Notes: generated by a model not told the origin, from the sequence alone. Shown: positions 54,783 through 63,097, counted from the first letter of the stretch. The stretch is 64,000 bases of DNA from Pseudonocardia sp. EC080619-01 (GCF_001420995.1 NZ_CP012185.1:558001-622000), one strand, 5' to 3'. A program made the numbers and translations.

Positions 54783-55545
54783 CTACTGATGAGGGCTGGT
54801 TCGACTGATGTTGTCGAGGGCGTTGCCGATGACGGCGACGTCGCGCAGCCCAGGAAGTCCATCTTGGGCAGGCCGATGGCCGGGCAGGACTACGGGGACG
54901 AACCCGGTGAAGGCGGCCCGGTGTCGGGCGGCTTTGTGCGGGTCAACTCCGATCCCTCCGACGAGGGTACGGAGTTCGTGCAGATGCTCGGGGCGGGCGG
55001 AGGCGACGAGCAGGATCCCGTCGGCAGTGAGGATGCGTTCGACCTCGCCGGGGTTGCGGGGCCCGAACACACTGAGCACAACGCCGGTCGAGCCGGTGAC
55101 GATCGGCAACGGAGCCCAGACATCGGCGGCGATTGCGGCAGCGCGCGGATGAGCACGCGCGGCGCGGCGCCGCGATGGACACATCCACCGTCATCCCATG
55201 TGCGGCGGGGAAGGCGTCGAGCACCGGTGTGAGGTAGTGGCCGGTGCCGCCGGCGAGGTCGACGACCAGCCTGGTCGCCGTAGGGCGCTCGGCGGTCAGC
55301 GCGGTGATGGTGGAGCGCAGCGGCCGATAATGGTCGCCGGCCAGGAAGGATGCGCGGGCGTCGACCATCGCTGTGGTGTCGCCGCGGTGACGGGGTCCGG
55401 GAAGACGGTGGCGGAGGTGGCGCGTGGTGGAGGGGATACGGTTGCGTGCGCTCCTGCAGCTGGGGTGTCGGAGCTGTGGCTGGGCGGGAAACGTGATCGG
55501 TGGCCGGGAGCGTTGCGGTGGCCGTCCGGGGCACCGGGTCGACAC
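54783..55545 (-). pseudogene. RlmA-type rRNA guanine methyltransferase-like gene, frameshifted
   Basis: The first frame reads LPGPRHRGDTTAMVDARASF, then LVVDLAGGTGHYLTPVLDAF (SAM motif I). Near 55165 it shifts to RRAARAHPRAAAIAADVWAP, LPIVTGSTGVVLSVFGPRNP and RILTADGILLVASARPEHL. This is the order of the 23S rRNA m1G methyltransferase RlmA family. The N-terminal zinc-binding cysteines were not recovered, and the C-terminus is unusual. Broken by at least one shift and probably truncated. Confidence 0.7.
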
Positions 55546-55825
55546 GGCTGCGTCGCCGTGCTGCGGTCACGACCTGTGCCCGGTTGGTGTGGCTTTCCCG
55601 CGCGACGCGACCGCCCTCGCGTTGACGGCGGCCGCGGCGGCGACGGTCGATGGGTTGGAGGTCGGCCCGGGGTACGGATGGTGGCTCGCCCGCCACCCGC
55701 CGGCAGGGGCCGCGCGGGAGAACGCGACGCTCCGCCAGGTAGGTCTGTGTCGATCAAGGCGTGCGCCGTTGCCTCGACGACGTGGTGATCGGTGCTCCCG
55801 CGGTGCTCGGCGGTGACCGGAGGCG

Positions 55826-56053
55826 TCAGAGGAGCACAACCAACACGGCGACCGCGATCGCGACCGCGACGCAGCTCAGTACGAGTAGCGCACCCCGTAC
55901 CGGGTCGTGGCGGGGAGACTCACGGGGCCGCATCAGTGGCGGGACCGTCGCTGTCGGTTCTTCGGATTCTGTGCGCAGGCGGTGTCGCCCTCCGCCGGCC
56001 GGCGTCGCCCGGTCGAGGCCCGCGCTGGTGAGATCGTCCGGATCCGCCTGCAT
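55826..56053 (-). CDS. Small single-pass membrane protein
   Basis: A 75-residue frame with a polar, disordered N-terminus and one C-terminal membrane helix, GALLVLSCVAVAIAVAVLVV. ATG 56053; the ribosome binding site GAGCAG is weak. The layout is like small DUF6480-type actinobacterial proteins, but the PPGETP signature of that family is missing. Function unknown. Confidence 0.45.
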   Translation of the reverse strand: MQADPDDLTSAGLDRATPAGGGRHRLRTESEEPTATVPPLMRPRESPRHDPVRGALLVLSCVAVAIAVAVLVVLL

Positions 56054-56751
56054 GTCTGCTCAACGACCAGCTGCTGGTGTCGGTGATAGCGCCGATGCAT
56101 GATTCAGGCAATCGAGTGGTGACGCTGGGAATGGTCGCCGCCGGATAGGGAGCATCGGGCTCCGTATCCGACGACGACCGACGGGAGCCTCGCCCCCGAG
56201 CCCCGCCGCGCAGAACGTTAGCAGCACGTTTCGCACCGTTCCCGCGACCACGTGTCGCTCATCCGGCCGTACTTGAAACCGGCCCCGGCCTGGTCGTCGG
56301 ATTCGTTTGCTACCGTCGCTGCTTGTTGGCCGGGGAGCGCCGTCCACGGCCCGTGAGCATCATCGTCACCAGCCTCCGGGGTGCTCACGGACCGTGTTCC
56401 CCGCCCCTGCTCGACAGCACCCCAGAGCACAGCTCCGCTGCAGATCGCCTGCTGGCCGCGCGTGTGATCGTCGGCCTCGACCAACGGGCGGTTACGTGGA
56501 GTCGTGGCCTGGCAGCGGTGAACCGGCGCTCGACCGTCAAGGAAGTGTCCCGGGAATACCCAGACGAAGGCGTATCCGCCACCGTCGGTAATACGTCCAC
56601 ACGATGGTGGCGCGCGACTGGAAACGGGATCATTTCTGCTCTAAATTGTCGCGCAGCCGGTACGGGCACCCACCTTGATCAAAGTGCCGGCATCCGACGG
56701 GTCACCGCCCCTAATCCGGGGGTGGGGCCGGGACATAACAGGAGATGTGCT
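56054..56751. other. Upstream region of the secreted-protein gene, no other gene seen
   Basis: Frames on both strands are short and without motifs. The last bases hold AGGAG seven bases before GTG 56752. No riboswitch or terminator was recognised. Part of it is the promoter region of the small secreted-protein gene. Confidence 0.4.
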
Positions 56752-57111
56752 GTGCTGAAGAAGGCTGGAATCGTCGTGGCCGCGTCCGCGGCGTCGCTGC
56801 TGGCGCTGAGCCCGATGGCGTTCGCCTCCGAGGGCGACCACGGCCACGGGGACGGCATCGACAAGAGCGCTGAGGGCCTGGTTGCCGGGCTCAACGGCAA
56901 CAACGTCGACGTGCCGGTCCAGGCGTGCAACAACAACGTCCCGGTCAACGTGCTGGGCGTGCAGGTCCCGGTCGAGGACGCCGCTGCGGGCAACGGCCTC
57001 ACCGGTGCTCTGGGCATCCTGGGTGAGGGCAAGGCCAAGTCCGGTGACTCGGTCACCGACCAGTCCGACAACTGCGCCCAGGCCGGCGGCGCCGGCGACA
57101 GCGTCGACTGA
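56752..57111 (+). CDS. Small secreted chaplin-like protein
   Basis: A 119-residue protein. The signal peptide is KKAGIVVAASAASLLALSPM, with likely cleavage after AFA-S near residue 25. The mature part has a His/Asp-rich start (EGDHGHGDG), then NGNNVDVPVQACNNNVPVNV and LGVQVPV, a beta-rich pattern that recalls chaplins. A second cysteine follows in QSDNCAQ. Chaplins coat aerial surfaces; here the match is partial, so a cell-surface role is only suggested. AGGAG precedes GTG 56752. A strong hairpin follows the stop. Confidence 0.7.
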   Translation: MLKKAGIVVAASAASLLALSPMAFASEGDHGHGDGIDKSAEGLVAGLNGNNVDVPVQACNNNVPVNVLGVQVPVEDAAAGNGLTGALGILGEGKAKSGDSVTDQSDNCAQAGGAGDSVD

Positions 57112-57152
57112 GTCGACTGACCGGTCGCCACCAGCTGACCGGTCGCCACCTG
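57103..57152. repeat. Two short tandem repeats at the gene end
   Basis: GTCGACTGA occurs twice in tandem at 57103-57120, across the stop codon. CTGACCGGTCGCCACC occurs twice with an 18-base period at 57117-57152. They may result from slippage and separate the secreted-protein gene from its terminator. Confidence 0.7.
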
Positions 57153-57158
57153 CGAGTC

Positions 57159-57195
57159 TCGGGCCTCGCGTCGCCCACGGCGGCGCGAGGCCCGA
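57159..57195 (+). terminator. Strong hairpin terminator
   Basis: TCGGGCCTCGCG (57159-57170) pairs exactly with CGCGAGGCCCGA (57184-57195) across a 13-base loop and is followed by TTCTTTG. It ends the small secreted-protein transcript. Confidence 0.8.
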
Positions 57196-57247
57196 TTCTT
57201 TGCCCACACCCTTCCGTCCATCCCGGTGGGGGTGGGCGGCATAGATT

Positions 57248-57448
57248 GTGTGCGTGCAGGAGGGTGAGTTGGCGCAGCGTTACAAGGTCGTGGCCGAGTG
57301 GATCGTGGGCAGCCTCGCCGAGGCCGACCGCCGCACCGAGGCGCTGCTCGACACCGGCGAAGTCGACACGATCAGCATCACCGCCCTCGACCACCGCCAC
57401 GACAGTGACCACCACACGGACCCCGAGCCGTCTCCGCCGCAGATGTGA
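57248..57448 (+). CDS. Small protein of unknown function
   Basis: A 66-residue frame with helical, protein-like composition: LAQRYKVVAEWIVGSLAEAD and RTEALLDTGEVDTISITALD, with a His/Asp-rich end. TAGATT at 57242-57247 could be a -10 box for a leaderless message starting at GTG 57254. Alternatively, AGGAGGG places translation at TTG 57269. The start is therefore open. No known domain. Confidence 0.5.
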   Translation: MCVQEGELAQRYKVVAEWIVGSLAEADRRTEALLDTGEVDTISITALDHRHDSDHHTDPEPSPPQM

Positions 57449-57611
57449 GCGGGGGCGACGGCCCGGGGCTCGAACCGCCGGTGTCGTGTCGGCGACGACG
57501 GCTGAACTCGCGGGATTGAGAGCCTCACCCGCGCCGGGGGCCACGATCTGGCGCCCCAAGGTGACGGTGGTGGACAGGTGATAGCCGGTGGCGTCTGCGC
57601 CGGGCCACAAG

Positions 57612-57628
57612 CCCCCCCCCCCCCCCCC
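57612..57628. repeat. Homopolymer run of 17 C
   Basis: Seventeen consecutive cytosines follow ACAAG. Runs of this length are rare and unstable, and the length given may be a sequencing estimate. Confidence 0.9.
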
Positions 57629-57646
57629 GGGAGACCCAGGTACGCA

Positions 57647-57695
57647 TGCAGAAGCGGGGCCCGGCCGCTGTGGCCGGACCCCGCTTCGACTGCAG
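57647..57695. terminator. Bidirectional hairpin terminator
   Basis: TGCAGAAGCGGGGCCCGGCC pairs with GGCCGGACCCCGCTTC and an outer CTGCA-type end, with one mismatch, around a short GCTGT loop. It lies between convergent genes and could stop transcription from both sides. Confidence 0.65.
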
Positions 57696-58023
57696 TGGTC
57701 AATGATCCAGATGTTCGGGGGATGTTCTGATAGACCACACTCCCGTTCGTCTCGATCCGGTCGCCGTCCCTGTGGCATTCACGACTGCCGTCTCTCGATG
57801 GCCCCAGTTTGTAGTTCGGAGCGGCCGGACGTGTCAAGAGCCGACACCCGTAGGGCGCGGGGCCGCACCGTCGGGGCCTCCTGCTCGTCAGTCCTGTCGA
57901 CCCCCTCCTCTTCAGTGGCCGTCCCCGGCCCTCGCTGGCAATCGGTGTCGCGACGCGACGCTGGTGGCGGTGGTCGAAGCGCTCGGCCAAGTCGAGTTCT
58001 CACAGTGAGTTCGGGTGCTCGTG

Positions 58024-58353
58024 TCAGCAGTCGGGGCAGACCTGGCTGTCGAGGCACCAGCCGTTCGTGGTCAGCCACTGTCGGGCGGGGGAGGGGATGT
58101 CCCCGTCCGGGCCGGCGGCGAGGGTCCCGGTGAGCAGCGGGCCGTCGCCGCAGCGGGTGCAGGTCAGGTCGGTGATCGGGCCGGTAGGTGGGCAGGCTCG
58201 GCAGTAGCGGGCAAGTCGGGGCCCGTCGGCGGCGGGGATGAGCCACTGGGCACTCATCAAGATCTGCTGGAGGGGATCGGTCGCGACCTGCCCGCAGCGG
58301 TCACAGGCCGGCGCGTGGGCGCGCGAGCTGCGCCGGGCGGTCGCGGGCATCAC
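58024..58353 (-). CDS. Cys-rich (zinc-ribbon-like) protein
   Basis: A 109-residue protein with four cysteine pairs: CDRCGQ near residue 17, YCRACPP near 50, CTRCGDG near 66 and VCPDC at the very end. The pairs are spaced so that two zinc sites could form. No known family. Start GTG 58353 or ATG 58350, both without a strong ribosome binding site. It lies 94 bases downstream of the coiled-coil gene on the same strand and may be cotranscribed with it. Confidence 0.6.
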   Translation of the reverse strand: MMPATARRSSRAHAPACDRCGQVATDPLQQILMSAQWLIPAADGPRLARYCRACPPTGPITDLTCTRCGDGPLLTGTLAAGPDGDIPSPARQWLTTNGWCLDSQVCPDC

Positions 58354-58447
58354 CGGCCGCGCCGCTGGTGTGCCGGGGTGGCGCCGGTCGGGGTGGCTCG
58401 GGTGAGGGGCGGGGGGTGAGGGGCGGGGGTGAGGAGCTCACGGGGTC

Positions 58448-59719
58448 TCACTCCTGGTCATCGGAGGTGTCGCCGGGCTGGTCGGGAGATGTGGGTGGGG
58501 CGGTCGGGCCGGTCCGGCGCCGTGCGGTGCGTGGGCTCGGCCGTCGTCCACCGGTGCTGCGCGGCTGGTCGGTCCCGGCCTGCGGCGTAGCGGCGCTGTT
58601 CTGCCCTGTGCGGAGCTGGGCGAATTCGGCGCGCAGCTCCCGGATCTGGGTGTGGTGGCGGGTCTCGGCGTCGTCGAGACGCTGCTGGCCGTAGGCGCGT
58701 TCGCGCTCGAGGTCGCGAGCTAGTTGGTCGCGCAGCGCGGCGATGCTGGACTCGGCCACGGCGAGCTGGGTGCGCGCCTCGGCGGCGTGGTCGCGGGCGG
58801 TGTCGCGCTCGTCGGCGCGGGTGTCGCGCTCAGCCATGGCGTGGTCCCGGTCGGTCTGGAGGCGTTCGACGTCGCGGCGGGCGGCTTCGGTCTCGGCCCG
58901 TGCGGTGTCGCGTTCGGTGCGCAGCTGCTCGGCCGCGACCTGGGCGGCGTCGCGCTCGGCCTGGACCTCCTCCACCGCGCGGGCCTGGTCAGTCACCTCG
59001 CCACGGAGGCGGTCGCGCTCGGCCCCGGCCGCGTCCCGGTCCTGGACGGCGGACGCCAGCTCTGTCCGGGTGGTGTCGAGGTCGCGCTGCAGCCGGGCCT
59101 GTTCGGTGCGGGCCTCGTCGAGGGCTAGTTGGGTCGCCTCCAGCTCGGCGCGGGTGGCCGAGAGCTCAGCAGTGGCCTCGTCCCGCGCGGCCTGGGCGGT
59201 GTCGATCTCGGCACGGGCGCCGCGGCGGGCGGCAGCGATCTCGGCGGCGACGGCGTCGGGGTCGGCGAGGTTACCCAGGGCGTCGCGCAGCTCCCCGGAC
59301 ACTTCCTCCAGCCGCGTGGCCAGGCCGGTGACCTGGGTCTGCACGGTCTGCTGGGCGCGGGTGACCGGGCGCGCGGCGGCGTCATCAGGTTCGCCGCGGC
59401 GCCGGGCCGGGGCGCCGCCGTCGGCGACGCGTTTGGCGTTGCCACGGTCGTGCATCACCCCGCCCACGACCTGGTAGCAGTACTTCGGGCGCCGCCCGGT
59501 ACCGGCGTATTCGACCGTGTGCGGGCAGCCGCCGGGGAACTGGCACGCCTCGAGCTCCACGCCACGGCCCACCGACGGGGTCGCGGCCGACAGCACCGGC
59601 GAGGCCGGGGGGAACACCGACGCCGGCACGTCGGCGAGATCAGCGTTGGCGCCGTCGGTGCCAGCGTCAGCGACGGCGTCTGCCTCGACGGCCTGCGTGG
59701 GGGTCGACTCCTCGGTCAC
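58448..59719 (-). CDS. Second N-terminal Cys-motif / long coiled-coil protein
   Basis: A 423-residue protein. After a disordered start, residues about 55-90 hold EACQFPGGCPHTVEYAGTGR and PKYCYQVVGG, a small Cys/His unit. Residues about 125-385 form a continuous Ala/Arg/Glu coiled coil. The tail is Pro/Thr/Arg-rich and may bind DNA. The architecture equals that of 16276-17346. GTG 59719 is preferred; the frame extends upstream into the palindrome region without a good site. A composite palindrome lies 51 bases upstream, consistent with autoregulation as in plasmid KfrA proteins, which is an inference. Confidence 0.7.
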   Translation of the reverse strand: MTEESTPTQAVEADAVADAGTDGANADLADVPASVFPPASPVLSAATPSVGRGVELEACQFPGGCPHTVEYAGTGRRPKYCYQVVGGVMHDRGNAKRVADGGAPARRRGEPDDAAARPVTRAQQTVQTQVTGLATRLEEVSGELRDALGNLADPDAVAAEIAAARRGARAEIDTAQAARDEATAELSATRAELEATQLALDEARTEQARLQRDLDTTRTELASAVQDRDAAGAERDRLRGEVTDQARAVEEVQAERDAAQVAAEQLRTERDTARAETEAARRDVERLQTDRDHAMAERDTRADERDTARDHAAEARTQLAVAESSIAALRDQLARDLERERAYGQQRLDDAETRHHTQIRELRAEFAQLRTGQNSAATPQAGTDQPRSTGGRRPSPRTARRRTGPTAPPTSPDQPGDTSDDQE

Positions 59720-59769
59720 GCGGCTGAGCGTAGGAGTTCTGTTCCGTTCTGTCAATCGTTCCGTTTTTC

Positions 59770-59798
59770 GTTTCGTTTGCACCGTAACGGTACGAAAC
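59770..59798. promoter_or_regulatory. Composite palindrome upstream of the coiled-coil gene
   Basis: GTTTCGT (59770-59776) and ACGAAAC (59792-59798) enclose ACCGT-A-ACGGT (59781-59791), all exact inverted pairs. GTTCCGTT also occurs twice on the left within 60 bases. This is an operator- or iteron-like arrangement, 51 bases before the start at 59719. Confidence 0.65.
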
Positions 59799-59968
59799 AC
59801 GGTCGTGCTTGGCGGGATCATGCACGAGATGCCGCCAAGCAGTCGTCCCCGCTACGCGACAGAAGCAAAGTTATGTTGCGTAGCAGGCCTACGCAGGTTC
59901 GATGGGCTGCCGTCGCATGAAGGAGTGACCCGACAGGGTGTGAGCTTGTCTGCGCTAGACTCGCTGGC

Positions 59969-60256
59969 ATGTCGGAACAGGTGGACGAGGCGGGACGTGC
60001 CGAGGTCGTCGTCAATCGGGACGGCCGGATCCTGATCCCCGCGCAGGTTCGTCGTGACCTGGGGTTGGCTGCCGGATCGACGCTGCTGCTGTCGGTCGAG
60101 GACGGGCGTGTGGTGATGGAGTCCCGGGCGCAGCTGGTCGCGCGGATGCGCCGGGAGATCGCCGCGGAGTGGCAGGGCGGCCCGCAGGACTCGGTCGCCG
60201 ACGAGCTGCTCGCCGAGCGCCGGGCCGAGGCCGCGACCGAGGACGCCTCCTCGTGA
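59969..60256 (+). CDS. vapB: AbrB/SpoVT-type antitoxin (VapB-like)
   Basis: A 95-residue protein. A swapped-hairpin DNA-binding domain, VVVNRDGRILIPAQVRRDLG followed by LAAGSTLLLSVEDGRVVM, covers residues 11-52. The charged C-terminal helix would wrap the toxin. It usually represses its own operon together with the toxin. ATG 59969. It ends 64 bases before the PIN toxin frame. Confidence 0.85.
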   Translation: MSEQVDEAGRAEVVVNRDGRILIPAQVRRDLGLAAGSTLLLSVEDGRVVMESRAQLVARMRREIAAEWQGGPQDSVADELLAERRAEAATEDASS

Positions 60257-60320
60257 CCGGGCCGGACCGGCCGGCGGCCAGCGACTCCCCGGCTCCCCCG
60301 CCTCCTCCGGCCCGGCGGTA

Positions 60321-60689
60321 TTGGACGCCTCCGCGGTGCTGGCCTGGCTGCGCGCCGAGCCCGGCGCCGACCTCGTCGAGAGCTACCTCGAGGCGGCGGT
60401 GCTCTCGGCGGTGAACCTCTCGGAGATCTACCAGAAGCTGGCCCAGCGCGGCGTCGACGCCGACCGCACCCTGCGCCAGCTGCGGACCCTGGGGATCGGC
60501 GTCGAGCCGGTCACCGCCACCGACGCCGTCACCGCCGCGGCGCTGTGGCCGGTCACCCGCGCGGCCGGGCTCTCCCTGGGCGACCGGTGCTGCCTGGCCC
60601 TGGCCACCCGCCTCGAAGGGCCAGCGGTCACCGCCGACACCGCCTGGACACAGCTCGACGTCGGCGTGACTGTCGTACCCATCCGCTAG
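60321..60689 (+). CDS. vapC: PIN-domain ribonuclease toxin (VapC-like)
   Basis: A 122-residue PIN-domain toxin. Acidic metal ligands are in LDASAVLAW, NLSEIYQKL, LSLGDRCCLALA and TADTAW. Only a TTG at 60321 starts this frame. GTG 60253, overlapping the antitoxin stop, lies in a different frame that runs into it through a proline-rich stretch. A one-base shift in that stretch may therefore have cut the natural N-terminus, which usually has two more residues before LDASA. The catalytic core is complete. Confidence 0.82.
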   Translation: MDASAVLAWLRAEPGADLVESYLEAAVLSAVNLSEIYQKLAQRGVDADRTLRQLRTLGIGVEPVTATDAVTAAALWPVTRAAGLSLGDRCCLALATRLEGPAVTADTAWTQLDVGVTVVPIR

Positions 60690-60739
60690 ACCCACGGGAT
60701 GCACCACCGTGTACCCGGCCCACCCGAGGGAGAGCCACG

Positions 60740-61102
60740 ATGACGACGCTCCTGGTCGCGCTGCAGCTGCTCGTGCTGGTCGTGCTCGCGGTCCTGATCC
60801 TGACAGTCGCCCGCGCCCGCTACCGCGAGAACACCGTGCCCGACCTCAGCCCGGCCGCGCTGCGCCTGGGTGTGGTCGCGGTCCTGTTCGGTGTCGTGTT
60901 GGGCTGGGTACTTCCCGCGATGGCCCCGGCCGTCGTGGTCCCGATGAGCGCGAAGCTCTGGGCCCCGCTGATCTGCCTCGTCCTCGCCCTGCTCACCGCC
61001 GCCTGGCTGAGGGCCGAGGCCCGCCCCGGCGGGCAGTCCGAGCGGAACGAACTGCTCCACAGGTTCAACCGCCGGCGCCTGCCTCGCCGCGATGTCCGGT
61101 AG
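60740..61102 (+). CDS. Small integral membrane protein
   Basis: A 120-residue protein with three predicted helices: LLVALQLLVLVVLAVLILTV, LGVVAVLFGVVLGWVLPAMA and LWAPLICLVLALLTAAWLRA. A basic C-terminus (FNRRRLPRRDVR) faces the cytoplasm. GAGGGAGAG precedes ATG 60740. No known family. It follows the toxin gene by 50 bases and may share its transcript. Confidence 0.65.
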   Translation: MTTLLVALQLLVLVVLAVLILTVARARYRENTVPDLSPAALRLGVVAVLFGVVLGWVLPAMAPAVVVPMSAKLWAPLICLVLALLTAAWLRAEARPGGQSERNELLHRFNRRRLPRRDVR

Positions 61103-61265
61103 CCCAGCTTCCCAGAACGGACCGCCGGGGCATCGCGCCTTGGTCTACGGGTTCCAGCCGAGGTTCTGGCCACCGAATCCCGGGGCGAACGCGGCGTGCC
61201 CGGCGCCAGTCTGGGGGGGTGTCCGGCGCCGGTAGCTCGCCGAGGAGGCCTGCGAGATCTCTGAG

Positions 61266-61358
61266 TCACAGCGAGACCCAGTCCTCGATGGTCATACGCC
61301 GAGGGAAATCGTCAGGGTGCTCCACGGGCGGCGGTGCCTGCCTGGCCTCCAGCGTCAC
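61266..61358 (-). CDS. 30-residue peptide gene coupled to the gene above
   Basis: The GTG at 61358 overlaps the stop of 61355-62428 in a GTGA arrangement. The short frame reads TLEARQAPPPVEHPDDFPRR and MTIEDWVSL before a TGA. The reading is acidic/proline-rich and unlike nearby shadow frames. It is probably a real small protein or a leftover end. No function is known. Confidence 0.4.
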   Translation of the reverse strand: MTLEARQAPPPVEHPDDFPRRMTIEDWVSL

Positions 61359-62428
61359 GGGTGGGCCCGGCTCACCCCGGCGGCTTTGCCCAGGGTGCGA
61401 AGACCCGTCAGCACCATCTGGCCAGCATCGGCATCTAGCCCAGTCTCCTGGACGGCCACGCGGTGGAAGTGTCCGTTGCCGACCGACTTGAAGTCCCGCA
61501 TCGTCCCGTCCGGGGAGCGCCCCTCATCCGAGAGCAGCTGGATGAGGCCGAACTCGTGTAGCTCCCTGAGGGATTCGTAGTTGTCCTTCGAGATGCCGTA
61601 GTCGTCGCGGGTGCTGCGGCTGAGGACAAAGGGCCCTGAGCTGAGCTCTGGATGGGCGATCAGATGTGCGCGGAGCGCGAGGTAGAGCAACAGCTCGGAG
61701 TCGGTGAGCATGTGGATCCAGCCGCGTAGCCACAGCGTTGGTGGCAGCGGTAAGCGGTGCTCGCGCATCGGGACGGTGTACGGCGCGCGCCCCGTCCCGT
61801 CTTCGTGTTCGCGGCAGAGAACGAAGCTCTCGTAGCGGTCGGCGAAGTGCCGGGCGCCGAGCTCGACGCGACCAGTGACTTCGAGTCGATCGAGCGCCTT
61901 CTTGATCTGACGGAGCCGGTTCTCCTGGCGGTACCCGCCGTACGGGCTTACTCCGCTCGCAGAGTCCGCGGCCGCCGCGGCGACCAGCTTGATCCAGGTC
62001 GGTCCCCCCTGATCGTTTTCGGGGTTATTCGAGGTGACCAGGGGGATGGTGGTACGTCCGTCCCCGCGTAGGGCAGTCCGGGTCTGCGCCTCGAGCGCTG
62101 CGAGGAGGAACATCTGCAGGGCAGGGGTCTTGGTCCCCCCGACTGCCCGCAGGCCGGGCAGGAGCCGCCCGTCGCGTCCGCGGGCTCTGGCCAGGTTTCC
62201 CCATGGCACAGCGGCTCCCGCTGGTGGCCGCTGCAGGAGCGATCGGTCGAGGACGATGCTCGCCGGCCGACGACCACGGCCCCACAACAACTCTCGGCTC
62301 CTGCTCGCGATCTGGTGGACGGTCAGGCCGTCACTGTCTCTCGCCTCGACGAGCTGTTGTGCCGCACGGATCCGCACTGCGAGGCGCGAGGCCGCTGTCC
62401 GGCGATCTGGCGCACGAGCTGCCACCAC
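61355..62428 (-). CDS. Hypothetical protein with winged-helix-like C-terminal part
   Basis: A 357-residue soluble protein. Residues 1-110 include DGLTVHQIASRSRELLWG and RPASIVLDRSLLQRP. The middle has MFLLAALEAQTRTALRG. From about residue 240, LTDSELLLYLALRAHLIAHP and DYGISKDNYESLRELHEFGL look like a winged helix. The layout is reminiscent of plasmid replication or partition-type DNA-binding proteins, but I cannot assign a family. GGAAGG precedes GTG 62428. Confidence 0.65.
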   Translation of the reverse strand: MVAARAPDRRTAASRLAVRIRAAQQLVEARDSDGLTVHQIASRSRELLWGRGRRPASIVLDRSLLQRPPAGAAVPWGNLARARGRDGRLLPGLRAVGGTKTPALQMFLLAALEAQTRTALRGDGRTTIPLVTSNNPENDQGGPTWIKLVAAAAADSASGVSPYGGYRQENRLRQIKKALDRLEVTGRVELGARHFADRYESFVLCREHEDGTGRAPYTVPMREHRLPLPPTLWLRGWIHMLTDSELLLYLALRAHLIAHPELSSGPFVLSRSTRDDYGISKDNYESLRELHEFGLIQLLSDEGRSPDGTMRDFKSVGNGHFHRVAVQETGLDADAGQMVLTGLRTLGKAAGVSRAHP

Positions 62429-62666
62429 GCGTCCTTCCCCGGAAGGTTACGCCGCACGAGTGAACACGATGATCAAGAGCGTTTGGTTGGACGAAACGGA
62501 TTGGACCGCCCGCTGCGGCTCTCGTGGTTCTCGTCCTCGAACGTGTTCGACAGGCGGTCCAAAGCGTATCTGCGTCGGCCTCGACTTGTCCACGCCGACG
62601 GGTGATCGTCGCACTCAGCAACGAGCCAACGCGCCCCCGGCGCGACCCACGGAGAGGGCGAACGAC

Positions 62667-63047
62667 GTGTACGAGGTGGAACAACAAGCGTCCGGCTTCG
62701 ACGCCCGGCGCCGGTCGCGGTGGCCAGTACGAGCTGCCGGACCGGCGGGTGGCGTCGTGACCGCGGCCTTCGTGGTCGGCCCGGATGCCGACGTGTCCAC
62801 CGCGGTCCTGATTCTCGTGCTGGCCTTCGCCATCTCGATAGTGCTACGCGAGGTCCCCGCGGTCCTCCGAGAGCTCCCCGCGGTCATCCGTGCCCGTCAG
62901 AGCGGCTCGGTGCCCCCACCGCCCCCGGTGCACGCCGACCGCCTGCTCCCCCCGACCACCTCCTCGGAGCCTCACCCCGCCCGACCGCGGCGTTCCGGCG
63001 TCGGTCGCTCTCCGTCCCGCACCGCGCCGAGCAAGAATCCGGCGTAA
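62667..63047 (+). CDS. Small membrane-anchored protein of unknown function
   Basis: A 126-residue protein. One hydrophobic segment, VSTAVLILVLAFAISIVL, around residues 43-60 is followed by an amphipathic EVPAVLRELPAVIRA and a Pro/Ser/Arg-rich tail. GGAGAGGG precedes GTG 62667. It lies just upstream of the truncated integrase. No family recognised. Confidence 0.6.
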   Translation: MYEVEQQASGFDARRRSRWPVRAAGPAGGVVTAAFVVGPDADVSTAVLILVLAFAISIVLREVPAVLRELPAVIRARQSGSVPPPPPVHADRLLPPTTSSEPHPARPRRSGVGRSPSRTAPSKNPA

Positions 63048-63097
63048 CACGGCGCGGGTCCCGGCGATCTCGGCCTGGCCCTCTACCGTCGCTGATC

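Larger units (their letters stand above)
57449..58023. other. Convergent intergenic span with poly-C run and hairpin
   Basis: It holds the 17-base cytosine run (57612-57628) and a long hairpin (57647-57695). The remaining frames are not protein-like. It separates the plus-strand small gene from the minus-strand Cys-rich gene. Confidence 0.45.

Noticed and set aside
57460..57560. A tRNA-like string on the minus strand with GGTTCGAGCCCC
   Set aside because: The T-arm-like piece is present, but no D-arm, no coherent acceptor stem and no sensible anticodon loop could be folded around it.
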